Notes: generated by a model not told the origin, from the letters alone. A DNA stretch of 64,000 nt from Flavobacterium sp. MK4S-17 (GCF_009848495.1 NZ_WWEP01000036.1:164645-228644); one strand, 5' to 3'; numbered from the stretch's first letter, positions 1 through 8,142 are shown. Made by a program: numbers and translations.

Positions 1-892
1 GCGGCATCATTTCGCGTATTTTGCTTACCCTCTCGGTATATACTTCCCTTAGATAGCGCCTCCGCATCAACTTCAATATATCATCACTGCCCGATTGCAG
101 CGGTATATGGAAGTGCGGCACAAAAGTACGGCTCCCTGAAACAAACTCAATGGTTTCATTCTTCAACAGGTTCGGCTCAATGGACGATATCCTTAACCGC
201 TCTATACCTTCTACCTTATCCAGCGCCTGTACCAGTTCATAAAAAGTATGTTCGTGCTTTTTATTGCCAAATTCGCCTTTTCCGTAATCTCCTATATTAA
301 CACCGGTAAGTACAATTTCGCGTATATTTTGCGCCGAAATCTCTTTAGCGTTTTTAAGTACATTCTCTAAAGTGTCGCTTCGTGAAATGCCCCTTGCCAG
401 CGGAATGGTACAATAGGTACATTTATAATCGCAGCCATCCTGTACTTTAAGGAAAGCACGGGTACGGTCGCCAATAGAGTAGCTGCCTACATAAAAATCA
501 GCCTCCGAAATTTCGCAGGAATGAACCTCTCCCATATCATTTTTGGAAAGGTCGTTTATATAATCGGTAATCTTGAATTTTTCTGTTGCGCCAAGCACCA
601 GGTCAACACCGTCAACAGCAGCAAGCTCTTCCGGCTTAAGCTGGGCATAGCAGCCCACAGCCGCCACAAAAGCCTTATCATTATTTTTAAGTGCCTTTTT
701 TACAATCTGCTTAAACTGCTTGTCGGCATTTTCAGTAACCGAGCAGGTATTAATAACATATATATCAGCCACGTCTTCAAAATCCACACGGTCAAAACCA
801 TCATCTTGAAAACTGCGGGCTATAGTAGATGTTTCTGAAAAATTCAGTTTGCATCCTAAAGTATAAAAAGCGACTTTTTTCCTGTTTTCCAT
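1..892 (-). CDS. mtaB: tRNA t6A37 methylthiotransferase MtaB (partial, 3' end outside window)
   Basis: Radical-SAM enzyme that adds a methylthio group to t6A at position 37 of ANN-decoding tRNAs. About 297 N-terminal residues are present; the gene runs off the left edge. The MTTase N-terminal domain shows three cluster-ligand cysteines, C14 (LGCKLN), C50 (NTCSV) and C81 (GCYAQ). The radical-SAM motif CDYKCTYC gives C154, C158 and C161 for the second [4Fe-4S] cluster, and GVNIGDYG follows. The LGCKLN form of the first motif is typical of MtaB rather than MiaB or RimO, so the subfamily call is fairly firm. The start is the ATG at 890-892 on the minus strand. A TAAATTTG -7-like box lies upstream at 953-960, but no well-spaced -33 element is seen. 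The gene is divergent from the peptide-binding lipoprotein gene. Confidence 0.93.
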   Translation of the reverse strand, partial: MENRKKVAFYTLGCKLNFSETSTIARSFQDDGFDRVDFEDVADIYVINTCSVTENADKQFKQIVKKALKNNDKAFVAAVGCYAQLKPEELAAVDGVDLVLGATEKFKITDYINDLSKNDMGEVHSCEISEADFYVGSYSIGDRTRAFLKVQDGCDYKCTYCTIPLARGISRSDTLENVLKNAKEISAQNIREIVLTGVNIGDYGKGEFGNKKHEHTFYELVQALDKVEGIERLRISSIEPNLLKNETIEFVSGSRTFVPHFHIPLQSGSDDILKLMRRRYLREVYTERVSKIREMMP

Positions 893-978
893 TATATAAA
901 CCTCCCCTTAAGCAGTAACTTTAATTATATTTACCTCTGCAAAAAGAGGATGCAAATTTACATACAAAAATCCACTTG

Positions 979-2583
979 ATGAAATCAATAATATATTATA
1001 TATCAATTTGTTGCCTGATATTATTTTTTACAGCGTGTAATAAATCCAACAAAGAAAACCAGGATTACCTTGTTTTCAGGTATAACGAAAATGCCGCTGT
1101 CAACTCGCTCGATCCTGCTTTTTCGCGCACACGCCCCTCTATATGGATTTGCAACCAGATGTATAACGGGCTTGTACAGCTTGATGACAGCCTGAAGATA
1201 CAGCCTGACATTGCAAAATCCTGGGATATTTCGGCTGACGGGCTTACTTATACCTTTACCCTGCGAAGGGACGTTTACTTTCATAAAAGCCACCTGTTTG
1301 GCGCAGACAGCACAAGGGCTGTTACCGCACATGATTTTGAATACAGCCTTAACAGGCTGCAGGATGGGGATATTGCTTCACCCGGGGGCTGGATACTGCA
1401 AAATGTAAAGGATTTTTCAGCCGTAAACGATTCTGTTTTTACCATTCGCCTCAACAAGACCTTCCCTGCTTTTTTAGGATTGCTTACCATGAAATATGCA
1501 TCGGTAGTACCACATGAGGCTTTTGAGGCAAAAGGATATGATTTCAGGGCTGGCCCTATAGGAACCGGCCCTTTCCATTTTAAAATATGGGAAGAAAATG
1601 TAAAGCTTGTGCTGCGCAAAAACAACCTTTACCATGAAAAAGATGAAAATGGTGTGCGGCTTCCATACCTTGAGGCTGTTGCCATAACTTTTTTACCCGA
1701 TAAGCAAAGCGGTTTTTTACAGTTTGTGCAAGGCAAACTTGATTTTGTTTCAGGGTTAGACCCATCGTATAAAGATGAGATACTTACTCCATCCGGGCAG
1801 TTGCAGCCAAAATACAGGGACAGGGTAAAAATGATTACAGGCCCTTACCTTAATACTGAATATTTGGGTTTCCGCATGGACGGGAATAACAAAGCCGTTA
1901 AAGACAGGCGCATCCGCCAGGCATTAAATTATGGCTTTAACCGCAGTAAAATGATTATGTACCTGCGAAACGGTATGGGCACCCCGGCTACCAATGGAAT
2001 GATACCAACGGGACTGGGTGGCCACGGTGCAAAAGGATATGAATACAACCCTGCCAAAGCAAGGGCACTTGTGGCTGAATATAAAAAAGCAACCGGCGAC
2101 AATAATCCTGAAATTGAAATGAGCACCACAGCTTCATACCTTGACTTAGCCGAATACCCGCAACGCGAATGGCAAAAAATAGGGCTTAATGTTACTATTG
2201 ATGTTACACCGCCCACTACACTTACACAAGCCATAGCTACAGGTAAAGTGCCTTTTTTTAAAGCCACCTGGATAGCCGACTACCCGGATGCCGAAAATTA
2301 CCTGTCCTTATTTTACAGCAGGAACTTTTCGCCCGGCGGGCCTAATTATACCCATTTTAAAAATGAGGAGTTTGACAGGCTGTATGAAAAAGCCTTTTAT
2401 ATAACGGATGATACAGAGCGGCAGGCACTTTATAAAAAAATGGACTCCCTTGTTATGGATGAGGCTCCCGTAGTGCCTTTGTTTTATGACAAAGCTGCCC
2501 GATTTACAGGAACCAATGTTACCGGGCTGGGCATTAACCCGCTAAACCTGCTGGTGCTTAAAAGGGTAAAAAAAAGCAGATAG
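979..2583 (+). CDS. ABC-type peptide-binding lipoprotein (SBP_bac_5 family)
   Basis: Extracytoplasmic solute-binding protein of the DppA/OppA family, about 534 residues, the normal length. A hydrophobic signal ends in the lipobox FFTAC, so it should be lipidated at the Cys and tethered to the envelope. The family core is visible: YNGLVQLD, the KSWDIS..GLTYTFTLR block, AHDFEYSLNRL, and GTGPF. A TTG lies one codon upstream (976), but the ATG at 979 is the better start. No permease or ATPase gene of an oligopeptide transporter is nearby, so this is an orphan binding protein; it may work with a transporter encoded elsewhere or have a signalling role. The ligand cannot be read from the sequence. 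Confidence 0.88.
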   Translation: MKSIIYYISICCLILFFTACNKSNKENQDYLVFRYNENAAVNSLDPAFSRTRPSIWICNQMYNGLVQLDDSLKIQPDIAKSWDISADGLTYTFTLRRDVYFHKSHLFGADSTRAVTAHDFEYSLNRLQDGDIASPGGWILQNVKDFSAVNDSVFTIRLNKTFPAFLGLLTMKYASVVPHEAFEAKGYDFRAGPIGTGPFHFKIWEENVKLVLRKNNLYHEKDENGVRLPYLEAVAITFLPDKQSGFLQFVQGKLDFVSGLDPSYKDEILTPSGQLQPKYRDRVKMITGPYLNTEYLGFRMDGNNKAVKDRRIRQALNYGFNRSKMIMYLRNGMGTPATNGMIPTGLGGHGAKGYEYNPAKARALVAEYKKATGDNNPEIEMSTTASYLDLAEYPQREWQKIGLNVTIDVTPPTTLTQAIATGKVPFFKATWIADYPDAENYLSLFYSRNFSPGGPNYTHFKNEEFDRLYEKAFYITDDTERQALYKKMDSLVMDEAPVVPLFYDKAARFTGTNVTGLGINPLNLLVLKRVKKSR

Positions 2584-2659
2584 TCTTATTAAAGTAATCT
2601 TAAATACCTCAACAGCGATTATTTTGTTGCGTAACTTTAAGGGTATAAAACCCTTTAAT

Positions 2660-3082
2660 ATGAAAACAAAATTATTTTTCCTGTTCGCTTTTATAACCTT
2701 TAACTGTATGGCGCAGGAAGTGCCTGTTAAGTTTAATGAGCTGCCGCGCGTGGCACAGGATTTTATAAACAAATATTTTCCGGATAATTTTCATCATGGT
2801 ATTAAGGAAGTGGAAAGCAGAAAGATAACCTATACGGTTTTTATGAATGATGATACCGAAATTGAATTTACTGAAGCAGGAAGATGGACAGAAATTGACG
2901 GGGGTAATAATAAAATACCTTATACATTTATACAAAAGCCTATACTTGACTATATAAAACAAAACTACCCCAAACAATTTATTACAAAAATTGAACTGGA
3001 ACAAACAGGATATGATGTGGAGCTTGACAATGGTATAGACCTTGAGTTTGATGCATCGGGACTGTTTATAAAAGTAGATTAA
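2660..3082 (+). CDS. PepSY-like (DUF2874) exported protein
   Basis: A 140-residue exported protein. The signal peptide ends near CMAQ, followed by two PepSY-like half repeats. The first contains ELPRVAQDFINKYFP and FTEAGRWTEIDGG; the second contains ILDYIKQNYP, TGYDVELDNGIDLEFD and a C-terminal FIKVD. This is the periplasmic PepSY-like (beta-lactamase-inhibitor-protein-like) fold common in Bacteroidota. The start is the ATG at 2660, because the upstream TTG at 2624 would add 12 residues in front of the signal peptide. It is paralogous to the protein at 5222-5680, on the other side of the two-component genes, and lies 81 bp upstream of the response regulator. A role as sensed ligand, inhibitor or output of that system is inferred from position only. 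Confidence 0.85.
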   Translation: MKTKLFFLFAFITFNCMAQEVPVKFNELPRVAQDFINKYFPDNFHHGIKEVESRKITYTVFMNDDTEIEFTEAGRWTEIDGGNNKIPYTFIQKPILDYIKQNYPKQFITKIELEQTGYDVELDNGIDLEFDASGLFIKVD

Positions 3083-3086
3083 ACCT

Positions 3087-3108
3087 TTTACCAATTCTTT
3101 CCAGATTT
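3087..3108 (+). promoter_or_regulatory. Putative response-regulator operator: tandem 11-bp direct repeat
   Basis: Two adjacent 11-mers, TTTACCAATTC (3087-3097) and TTTCCAGATTT (3098-3108), form a head-to-tail repeat with an 11-bp period, about 56 bp before the response-regulator ATG. A TATATTTG -7 box follows at 3133-3140. OmpR/PhoB-type regulators bind tandem repeats of this period. A near-identical pair precedes the second PepSY gene (5117-5138). Binding by the neighbouring regulator is inference. Confidence 0.55.
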
Positions 3109-3163
3109 AAAGCCTTTATTGCACGCTTAATGTATATTTGATATACCAAAAGCACCAGTAAAC

Positions 3164-3835
3164 ATGAAAATTTTAATTGTTGAAGATGAACCGGGACTAA
3201 GGGAAGTAGTACAGCAATCGCTGGAAAAGGAAAAATATATAGTGGAAACTGCTGCTGACTTTTTAACCGGGCTGGAAAAAATAGGTGTTTATGATTATGA
3301 CTGTGTTTTAATAGACATAATGCTTCCAAATGGCAGCGGGCTGGACTTAGTAAGAGAAGTTAAAAGACTAAACAAACAGGAAGCCCTTATAATAATTTCC
3401 GCAAAAGATTCGGTAGATGACAAGGTAGCCGGGCTGGACCTGGGTGCCGATGATTATCTTGCCAAGCCTTTTCACCTTGCAGAACTGCATGCCCGCATTA
3501 AATCGGCTATACGCAGGAAAAGGCACAATGGCGAAAATTATATTATATGGAATAATATCTGTATTTCACCCGAACAGCGATCTGTACATATAAATAAAAA
3601 AGAACTCACCCTTAACCGCAAAGAGTTTGACCTGTTGTATTATTTCATGATAAACCCTAGCCGGCTGATTAATAAAACTGCTTTGGCAGAATCTGTTTGG
3701 GGCGACCATATAGACCAGTCCGACAATCTTGATTTTGTATATTCGCAGATAAAGAATTTAAGGAAAAAACTGAAGGACGCCGGTGCCGAAGCAGAAATAC
3801 AGGCTGTTTACGGAATTGGCTATAAAATGAGCTGA
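3164..3835 (+). CDS. OmpR-family response regulator
   Basis: A 223-residue DNA-binding response regulator. The N-terminal receiver has the acidic pair E7/D8, phospho-acceptor D51 (LIDIMLP) and the conserved Lys in LAKPF. The C-terminal winged-helix effector domain includes ELTLNRKEFDLL and ends VYGIGYKM, typical of OmpR/PhoB regulators. The ATG at 3164 begins directly at the receiver strand KILIVEDE. The histidine kinase gene follows after 2 nt, so the two are co-transcribed and presumably cognate. Tandem 11-bp repeats upstream suggest autoregulation and control of the downstream PepSY-like gene. Confidence 0.95.
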   Translation: MKILIVEDEPGLREVVQQSLEKEKYIVETAADFLTGLEKIGVYDYDCVLIDIMLPNGSGLDLVREVKRLNKQEALIIISAKDSVDDKVAGLDLGADDYLAKPFHLAELHARIKSAIRRKRHNGENYIIWNNICISPEQRSVHINKKELTLNRKEFDLLYYFMINPSRLINKTALAESVWGDHIDQSDNLDFVYSQIKNLRKKLKDAGAEAEIQAVYGIGYKMS

Positions 3836-3837
3836 CC

Positions 3838-5106
3838 TTGAAACTTGAAAACTATACTTTAAAATACCTTACACTTACCTTGCTGGCCGTAATTCCCTTA
3901 TGGGCAGGGCTTTTTTATGTAATTGTAATGGAGGAAGTATATGATAATATTGATGACGGGCTTAAAAATTCCAAAATACTCATTATACGCCAGGCTTATG
4001 CCGATAAAAATATTTTAGATACTCCACGGCTTGGCATAAACCGTTTTACTATAACACCCCTTCCACAAGGCAGCTATTCCTACAAAGAAGAAATTACTAC
4101 TGCAAAGGAGTTTATGGAGTATGATAATGATTATGAACCGGTAAGAGTGCTTACTACTATATTTGATGATGCCGAAGGCAAGCCGCACAGGCTGGAAATA
4201 CGCTCCTCTATGGTGGAGGAAGATGAACTTCTGGAAGACCTTGCCATAGCACTTTTCGGGTTATATATAATGCTGGTTTTAACCATACTTTTTTTTAACC
4301 GTATTATTTTAAGGCGCATATGGAAATCCTTTTATGCCACCCTTACCACACTTAAACAATACAAAGTGGGCAGCGGGGGAAATTTTACTCCTGTGGAAAC
4401 AAATATTGATGAGTTTAAAACACTTGCCCGCGAAGTTAAGGAGATGCTGGTTCGTAATGAGGAAATATATTCCAGCCAAAAGCAATTTATAGAAAATGCA
4501 GCCCACGAATTGCAGACACCTTTAGCCATAAGCCTTAACAAACTTGAACTTCTTGCCGAAAATAACAGTAACCTTGATGAGCAGCAAATGAACGAAATCG
4601 GCAAAATAGCCGATACGCTCAACAGGCTGGTAAGGCTTAACAAATCGCTGCTCATGCTTTCTAAAATTGAAAACCGCCAGTTTGCCGAGGAGAAGGAAAT
4701 TAATTTTAATGAACTTGCCAGGAAGCTGGTAAATGATTTTTATGACCTTGCCGATTATAAGAACATTTCCCTTTCTATAGAAGAAAGGGCACAACTGCTG
4801 CATAATATGAATGGCGGGCTTGCCATTACCCTGCTTAATAACCTTATTAAGAATGCCATTATCCATAACTACCCCAATGGTATGGTACATATAATTATAG
4901 ACAGCACAAGTATAGCCGTAACTAATACAGGGATAGCACAGCCGTTAAATGAAAACTATATTTTTAACCGCTTTGCCCGAAATGTTTCAAGTGAGCAGTC
5001 CACTGGGCTGGGACTTTCCCTTGTGAAATCAATTACTGCTATTTATAGCCTAAAAATAAAATACAGTTTTGACGGCAATCATACCTTCACCGTTAATTTT
5101 TCTTAA
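3838..5106 (+). CDS. Sensor histidine kinase (cognate of the OmpR-type regulator)
   Basis: A 422-residue membrane histidine kinase. TM1 covers about residues 10-30, a periplasmic sensor of roughly 105 residues follows, then TM2 (about 138-158) and a cytoplasmic HisKA domain. The H-box AAHELQTPLA places the phospho-acceptor at H223. The HATPase domain has the N-box NNLIKNAIIHN and the G-box STGLGLSLVK. The start is TTG at 3838, 2 nt after the regulator stop; the first in-frame ATG (3928) would cut off TM1, so TTG is preferred. The acidic periplasmic region has no recognised sensor fold. The flanking secreted PepSY-like proteins are plausible periplasmic partners. Confidence 0.93.
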   Translation: MKLENYTLKYLTLTLLAVIPLWAGLFYVIVMEEVYDNIDDGLKNSKILIIRQAYADKNILDTPRLGINRFTITPLPQGSYSYKEEITTAKEFMEYDNDYEPVRVLTTIFDDAEGKPHRLEIRSSMVEEDELLEDLAIALFGLYIMLVLTILFFNRIILRRIWKSFYATLTTLKQYKVGSGGNFTPVETNIDEFKTLAREVKEMLVRNEEIYSSQKQFIENAAHELQTPLAISLNKLELLAENNSNLDEQQMNEIGKIADTLNRLVRLNKSLLMLSKIENRQFAEEKEINFNELARKLVNDFYDLADYKNISLSIEERAQLLHNMNGGLAITLLNNLIKNAIIHNYPNGMVHIIIDSTSIAVTNTGIAQPLNENYIFNRFARNVSSEQSTGLGLSLVKSITAIYSLKIKYSFDGNHTFTVNFS

Positions 5107-5116
5107 AAAACTTAAT

Positions 5117-5138
5117 TTTCCAAATTCTTTCCAATTTC
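5117..5138 (+). promoter_or_regulatory. Putative response-regulator operator upstream of PepSY-like lipoprotein
   Basis: Tandem 11-mers TTTCCAAATTC (5117-5127) and TTTCCAATTTC (5128-5138), the same arrangement as at 3087-3108. They lie in the 115-bp gap between the kinase stop and the second PepSY gene. Each half matches its counterpart at the other site at most positions, with TTTxCCA shared. This suggests the second PepSY gene has its own promoter controlled by the same regulator. Confidence 0.55.
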
Positions 5139-5221
5139 TGTAAGTAAAATTGCCTTATAAAAACATGCAGGGATTTTACCTGCCTGTTTACAATATTTTT
5201 TAACCCTAAAATGAAATTACT

Positions 5222-5680
5222 ATGAAAAAAATGTTTTTAGCCGCTATTGTAGCATTGGGAGCTTTTAATTTGTCATGCAGTGATGATGACAACGGAAGTA
5301 CAGATAAAATAATTGAAGCATCAGAACTTCCTGCCGCAGCACGCACCTTTGTGGAAACTTATTTCCCTGCTGCAACCTATACCCGTATTGAAAAACAGTC
5401 GAGGGCTGATAGTGATGGTTCTGTTTATGATGTGCATTTATCCAATGGTTTTGAAATTGACTTTACTGCCGAAGGCGAATGGACAGATATAGATGGCGGT
5501 ATGGCCGAAGTGCCGGCAGGTATTATACCTGCACCCATATCGGCCTATGTAGCTGAAAATTATTCGGGCAGCTTTATCACAACTATTGAAATTGAAAGAT
5601 ATGGTTATGATGTAGAACTCTCAAATGATTTGGATTTGGTATTTAATGCTGAAGGTGAATTTGTAAGGGTAGACAGATAA
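5222..5680 (+). CDS. PepSY-like (DUF2874) lipoprotein
   Basis: A 152-residue lipoprotein. The signal ends with the lipobox FNLSC followed by SDDDNGS, the acidic linker usual for surface-exposed Bacteroidota lipoproteins. Two PepSY-like half repeats follow: ELPAAARTFVETYFP, then FTAEGEWTDIDGG, then ISAYVAENY, GYDVELSNDLDLVFN and EFVRVD. The protein is clearly paralogous to the 2660-3082 protein, with the same block order and the shared WT-IDGG and GYDVEL signatures. The difference is that this copy is lipid-anchored while the other has an ordinary signal peptide. It is preceded by a tandem 11-bp repeat identical in layout to the one before the response regulator, so it is a likely target of the two-component system. 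Confidence 0.88.
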   Translation: MKKMFLAAIVALGAFNLSCSDDDNGSTDKIIEASELPAAARTFVETYFPAATYTRIEKQSRADSDGSVYDVHLSNGFEIDFTAEGEWTDIDGGMAEVPAGIIPAPISAYVAENYSGSFITTIEIERYGYDVELSNDLDLVFNAEGEFVRVDR

Positions 5681-5696
5681 CAAAGAAATAGCCTAT

Positions 5697-5733
5697 AAAA
5701 AGAGGCAGCCCGTTCAGGCTGCCTCTTTTTTAT
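5697..5733. terminator. Bidirectional intrinsic terminator
   Basis: Stem AGAGGCAGCC (5701-5710) / GGCTGCCTCT (5717-5726), flanked by an A-run and a T-run. It lies between two convergent genes and should serve both. The stop codon of the nuclease gene on the minus strand (5714-5716) is in the loop. Confidence 0.9.
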
Positions 5734-6358
5734 TTTTAGCTGATTTATTTCGTTTATTTTTCCTCCACTTCCAGGGTGCTACCGGCCTTTTGTGCTGCCA
5801 TAGTCCTTTTTTAGCTGTACGTGCCTGCTTTTCCAGTTCATCCAGTACCCTGCTTTTAGAATACTGCTTATAATGCCATGCAAGGCCTGCCTTAACCAGT
5901 TCCTCATTCACGTTAATGCCATCGGCGGTAACTACAGTACCCACTACCCTGCCGTAATAGTCGCGTCCTTCCGGTGCTGTAACAGTTACCGTTTGGCCAA
6001 AGCATAAGTCAGATGCATACTGTTTTGCTGCCTTGCCAAATGCCTGCGAGCTTTCGGGGCAGTCAATTTCTGCAAGCCTTACGCGCTCCGGCTGCCCGTT
6101 GTATAATATTTCAAAAGTATCACCATCTTTTATACCTATCACTTTACCTGTAAATACAGATATATCGTGATTTTTGTCAGGCTCCTTTTCAATATGCGGT
6201 TTTTCTATAAAACCGTCTTTAGGCTTGTTTGTGTTTTTACTATCATCATTACATGCATAGTAAATAATAAATATCAGCAACAGTATAAGGCTGCCGATAC
6301 TGTATTTTGGCTGCCGTTTCCTACTTCCTTTTACAGGGTTTAATCGTCTTTTCGCCAT
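5714..6358 (-). CDS. Secreted or membrane-anchored thermonuclease-family (SNase) protein
   Basis: A 214-residue staphylococcal-nuclease-fold protein. A basic N-terminus precedes a hydrophobic segment (about residues 20-36) ending IYYAC, compatible with a lipobox or signal anchor. The SNase domain follows, with the calcium/catalytic block KDGDTFEI, VRLAEIDCPE and the active-site Arg in GRDYYGRVVG. The family features NEELVKAGLAWHY and KKGLWQ come next, and the C-terminal tail is Lys-rich. It is predicted to degrade DNA or RNA in the envelope or outside the cell. It overlaps the upstream GlmU-like gene by 19 bp on the same strand, so it is translationally coupled to it. The start at 6358 is the only one that keeps the basic N-region. 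Confidence 0.87.
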   Translation of the reverse strand: MAKRRLNPVKGSRKRQPKYSIGSLILLLIFIIYYACNDDSKNTNKPKDGFIEKPHIEKEPDKNHDISVFTGKVIGIKDGDTFEILYNGQPERVRLAEIDCPESSQAFGKAAKQYASDLCFGQTVTVTAPEGRDYYGRVVGTVVTADGINVNEELVKAGLAWHYKQYSKSRVLDELEKQARTAKKGLWQHKRPVAPWKWRKNKRNKSAKNKKEAA

Positions 6359-7518
6359 TTTTTGGTTTCCTCAAACACGTGCTCCATAATGGCAGCATCC
6401 TGTTCGGTAAATTCAACATTTCTCCTGGACATTACTATTTGCGCCGTTTGGAAAGCCTTTTTTGTTATGTAGGTAGTAAAGCCGGAAGCCCCTCCCCATG
6501 AAAAACTCGGCACAAAATTACGCGGGAAACCGGCACCAAAAATATTGGCACTTACACCAACAACGGTTCCTGTATTAAACATGGTGTTTATCCCGCATTT
6601 ACTGTGGTCACCCATCATAAGCCCGCAAAACTGCAAACCGGTTTTTACAAAACCTTCCTTCTCGTAGCTCCACAATTTTACTTCCTCATAATTATTTTTA
6701 AGGTTAGAGTTATTGGTATCGGCCCCGAGGTTGCACCATTCCCCTAAAACCGAATTGCCTAAAAAGCCATCATGCCCCTTATTGGAATAACCAAACAATA
6801 CCGAGTTATTAACCTCGCCACCAATGCGTGAATGTGGCCCTACTGTTGTAGCGCCATATACTTTGGTAGCAAGTTTTACCTGTGCGCCTTCGCATAGTGC
6901 AAAAGGCCCGCGTATAACAGAGCATTCCATTATCTCGCTGTCCTTTCCTATATAAATAGGCCCTGTTAAAGCGTTAAGCGTTACAAAATGCATTTTTGCG
7001 CCTTCTTCAATAAAAATGTTTTCGGGGGCAATTACATTTACGCCGGCAGGGATTGGCTGAGATATTCTCCCTTCTGTCAGCAGTTCAAAATCCTCCCGTA
7101 TGGCAGCATCATTTTTCTGGAATATATCCCACGGATTTTCAATCCTAAGGCAATCACCTGTATATTCAATAACATCATATAAATCAAAATCAACTTCCTC
7201 CTGGGTATCTTTGGTGTAAAAGGCTATAACCTCATCGCCCATAAAAATAGCCTGGTTTTCTTCCAGTGCCTGCACCATTTCGGCAAGGTCTTCAGCAGGA
7301 AGGAAAGAAGCATTTATCATAATATTTTCCTCCATTTCTACCATCGGGTATTTATCCATCAGGTATTCTTCGGTAAGGGTTGTGGTAGTGTAGCCTAAAT
7401 ATTTTTCCCATTTTTCACGTATGGTCAGTATGCCTACGCGTATATCGGCCACCGGCCTTGTAAAAGTAAACGGAAGCAGTGCGTTGCGCACAGGCCCGTC
7501 AAAAAGTATATAGTTCAT
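6340..7518 (-). CDS. GlmU-like sugar nucleotidyltransferase / hexapeptide-repeat protein
   Basis: A 392-residue protein of the Bacteroidota 'GlmU family' type. The N-terminal nucleotidyltransferase-like domain (NTP_transf_4 type) begins MNYILFDGPVRNALLPFTFTRP. A left-handed beta-helix follows, built of hexapeptide repeats around residues 150-330 (IFIEEGAK, VYGATTVGPHSRIGGE, ILG/VLGEW steps). It differs from classical GlmU in lacking the LAAGxGTRM loop; the start motif instead is FDGPVRNALLPF. It may activate a sugar-1-phosphate or provide acetyltransferase activity for cell-wall or glycan precursors, but the substrate is not known from the sequence. It is first in a two-gene unit with the nuclease. 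Confidence 0.82.
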   Translation of the reverse strand: MNYILFDGPVRNALLPFTFTRPVADIRVGILTIREKWEKYLGYTTTTLTEEYLMDKYPMVEMEENIMINASFLPAEDLAEMVQALEENQAIFMGDEVIAFYTKDTQEEVDFDLYDVIEYTGDCLRIENPWDIFQKNDAAIREDFELLTEGRISQPIPAGVNVIAPENIFIEEGAKMHFVTLNALTGPIYIGKDSEIMECSVIRGPFALCEGAQVKLATKVYGATTVGPHSRIGGEVNNSVLFGYSNKGHDGFLGNSVLGEWCNLGADTNNSNLKNNYEEVKLWSYEKEGFVKTGLQFCGLMMGDHSKCGINTMFNTGTVVGVSANIFGAGFPRNFVPSFSWGGASGFTTYITKKAFQTAQIVMSRRNVEFTEQDAAIMEHVFEETKKWRKDD

Positions 7519-7584
7519 TGGTTGCCTGTTTTAGGTTTTCAAAGTAAGGCAAAAAACAGTAAAGTAGCAAAGGGAAAAAGGCAT

Positions 7585-7614
7585 AAAAAAAGCCTCCTGA
7601 AAGGGAGGCTTTTG
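7585..7614. terminator. Intrinsic terminator after rpmE2
   Basis: Stem AGCCTCC (7591-7597) / GGAGGCT (7604-7610). On the minus strand it is followed by seven T's, placing it just downstream of rpmE2. Confidence 0.85.
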
Positions 7615-7632
7615 TATTTATTGAAGCAAAAA

Positions 7633-7887
7633 TTATTTTTTGCTGAATTTTGCATATTTGTTTTTAAACTTGTCAATACGTCCTGCAGTATCAATAAGTT
7701 TAGATTTACCTGTATAAAATGGGTGAGATGTTCTGGAAATCTCCATTTTTACCACCGGATATTCAACTCCGTCCACTTCAATTGTTTCTTTTGTATCAGC
7801 TGTAGATTTGGTAAGGAAAACTTCGTCGTTAGACATGTCTTTAAAAGCTACCAATCTGTAATTTTCTGGGTGAATACCTTTTTTCAT
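7633..7887 (-). CDS. rpmE2: 50S ribosomal protein L31, type B
   Basis: An 84-residue L31. It starts [13 protein letters not shown] and carries [11 protein letters not shown] and [14 protein letters not shown], all standard L31 features. There is no cysteine anywhere, so the zinc ribbon of type A L31 is absent; this is the zinc-independent type B paralogue. It is monocistronic, with its own promoter at 8004-8033 and terminator at 7585-7614. A leader of roughly 110 nt precedes the ATG. Confidence 0.97.
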   Translation of the reverse strand: MKKGIHPENYRLVAFKDMSNDEVFLTKSTADTKETIEVDGVEYPVVKMEISRTSHPFYTGKSKLIDTAGRIDKFKNKYAKFSKK

Positions 7888-8003
7888 CTTTACGTAAATT
7901 TATTTTTTAATGGCTGCAACCCGTTTTGCGGCTTTCTTTTTTTGCAGAAAGGTGTAAACGCAATTACAACTTTTTGTTTTTAAATATTTTATATTCGAGT
8001 GCG

Positions 8004-8033
8004 CAAAAGTACAACTATTTTTTTAATATCAAA
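8004..8033 (-). promoter_or_regulatory. Bacteroidota-type promoter of rpmE2
   Basis: On the minus strand: -33 TTTG (8030-8033), 18 nt spacer, -7 TACTTTTG (8004-8011), matching TTTG-N17-23-TAnnTTTG. The expected transcription start is near 7997, about 110 nt before the rpmE2 ATG. Confidence 0.7.
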
Positions 8034-8142
8034 TTTTTATAATTGTTTTTTTCAGTGTAACACAACGGTAATTTTAACGACTGATAAGGGCGGAATTACT
8101 ATATTTGTAAATTAAATTTAACCAAACCAAACAATTTGAATT

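Noticed and set aside
521..838. A plus-strand open frame of 105 codons
   Set aside because: It is antisense to the conserved mtaB coding region with its cysteine motifs intact; the product has no family features.
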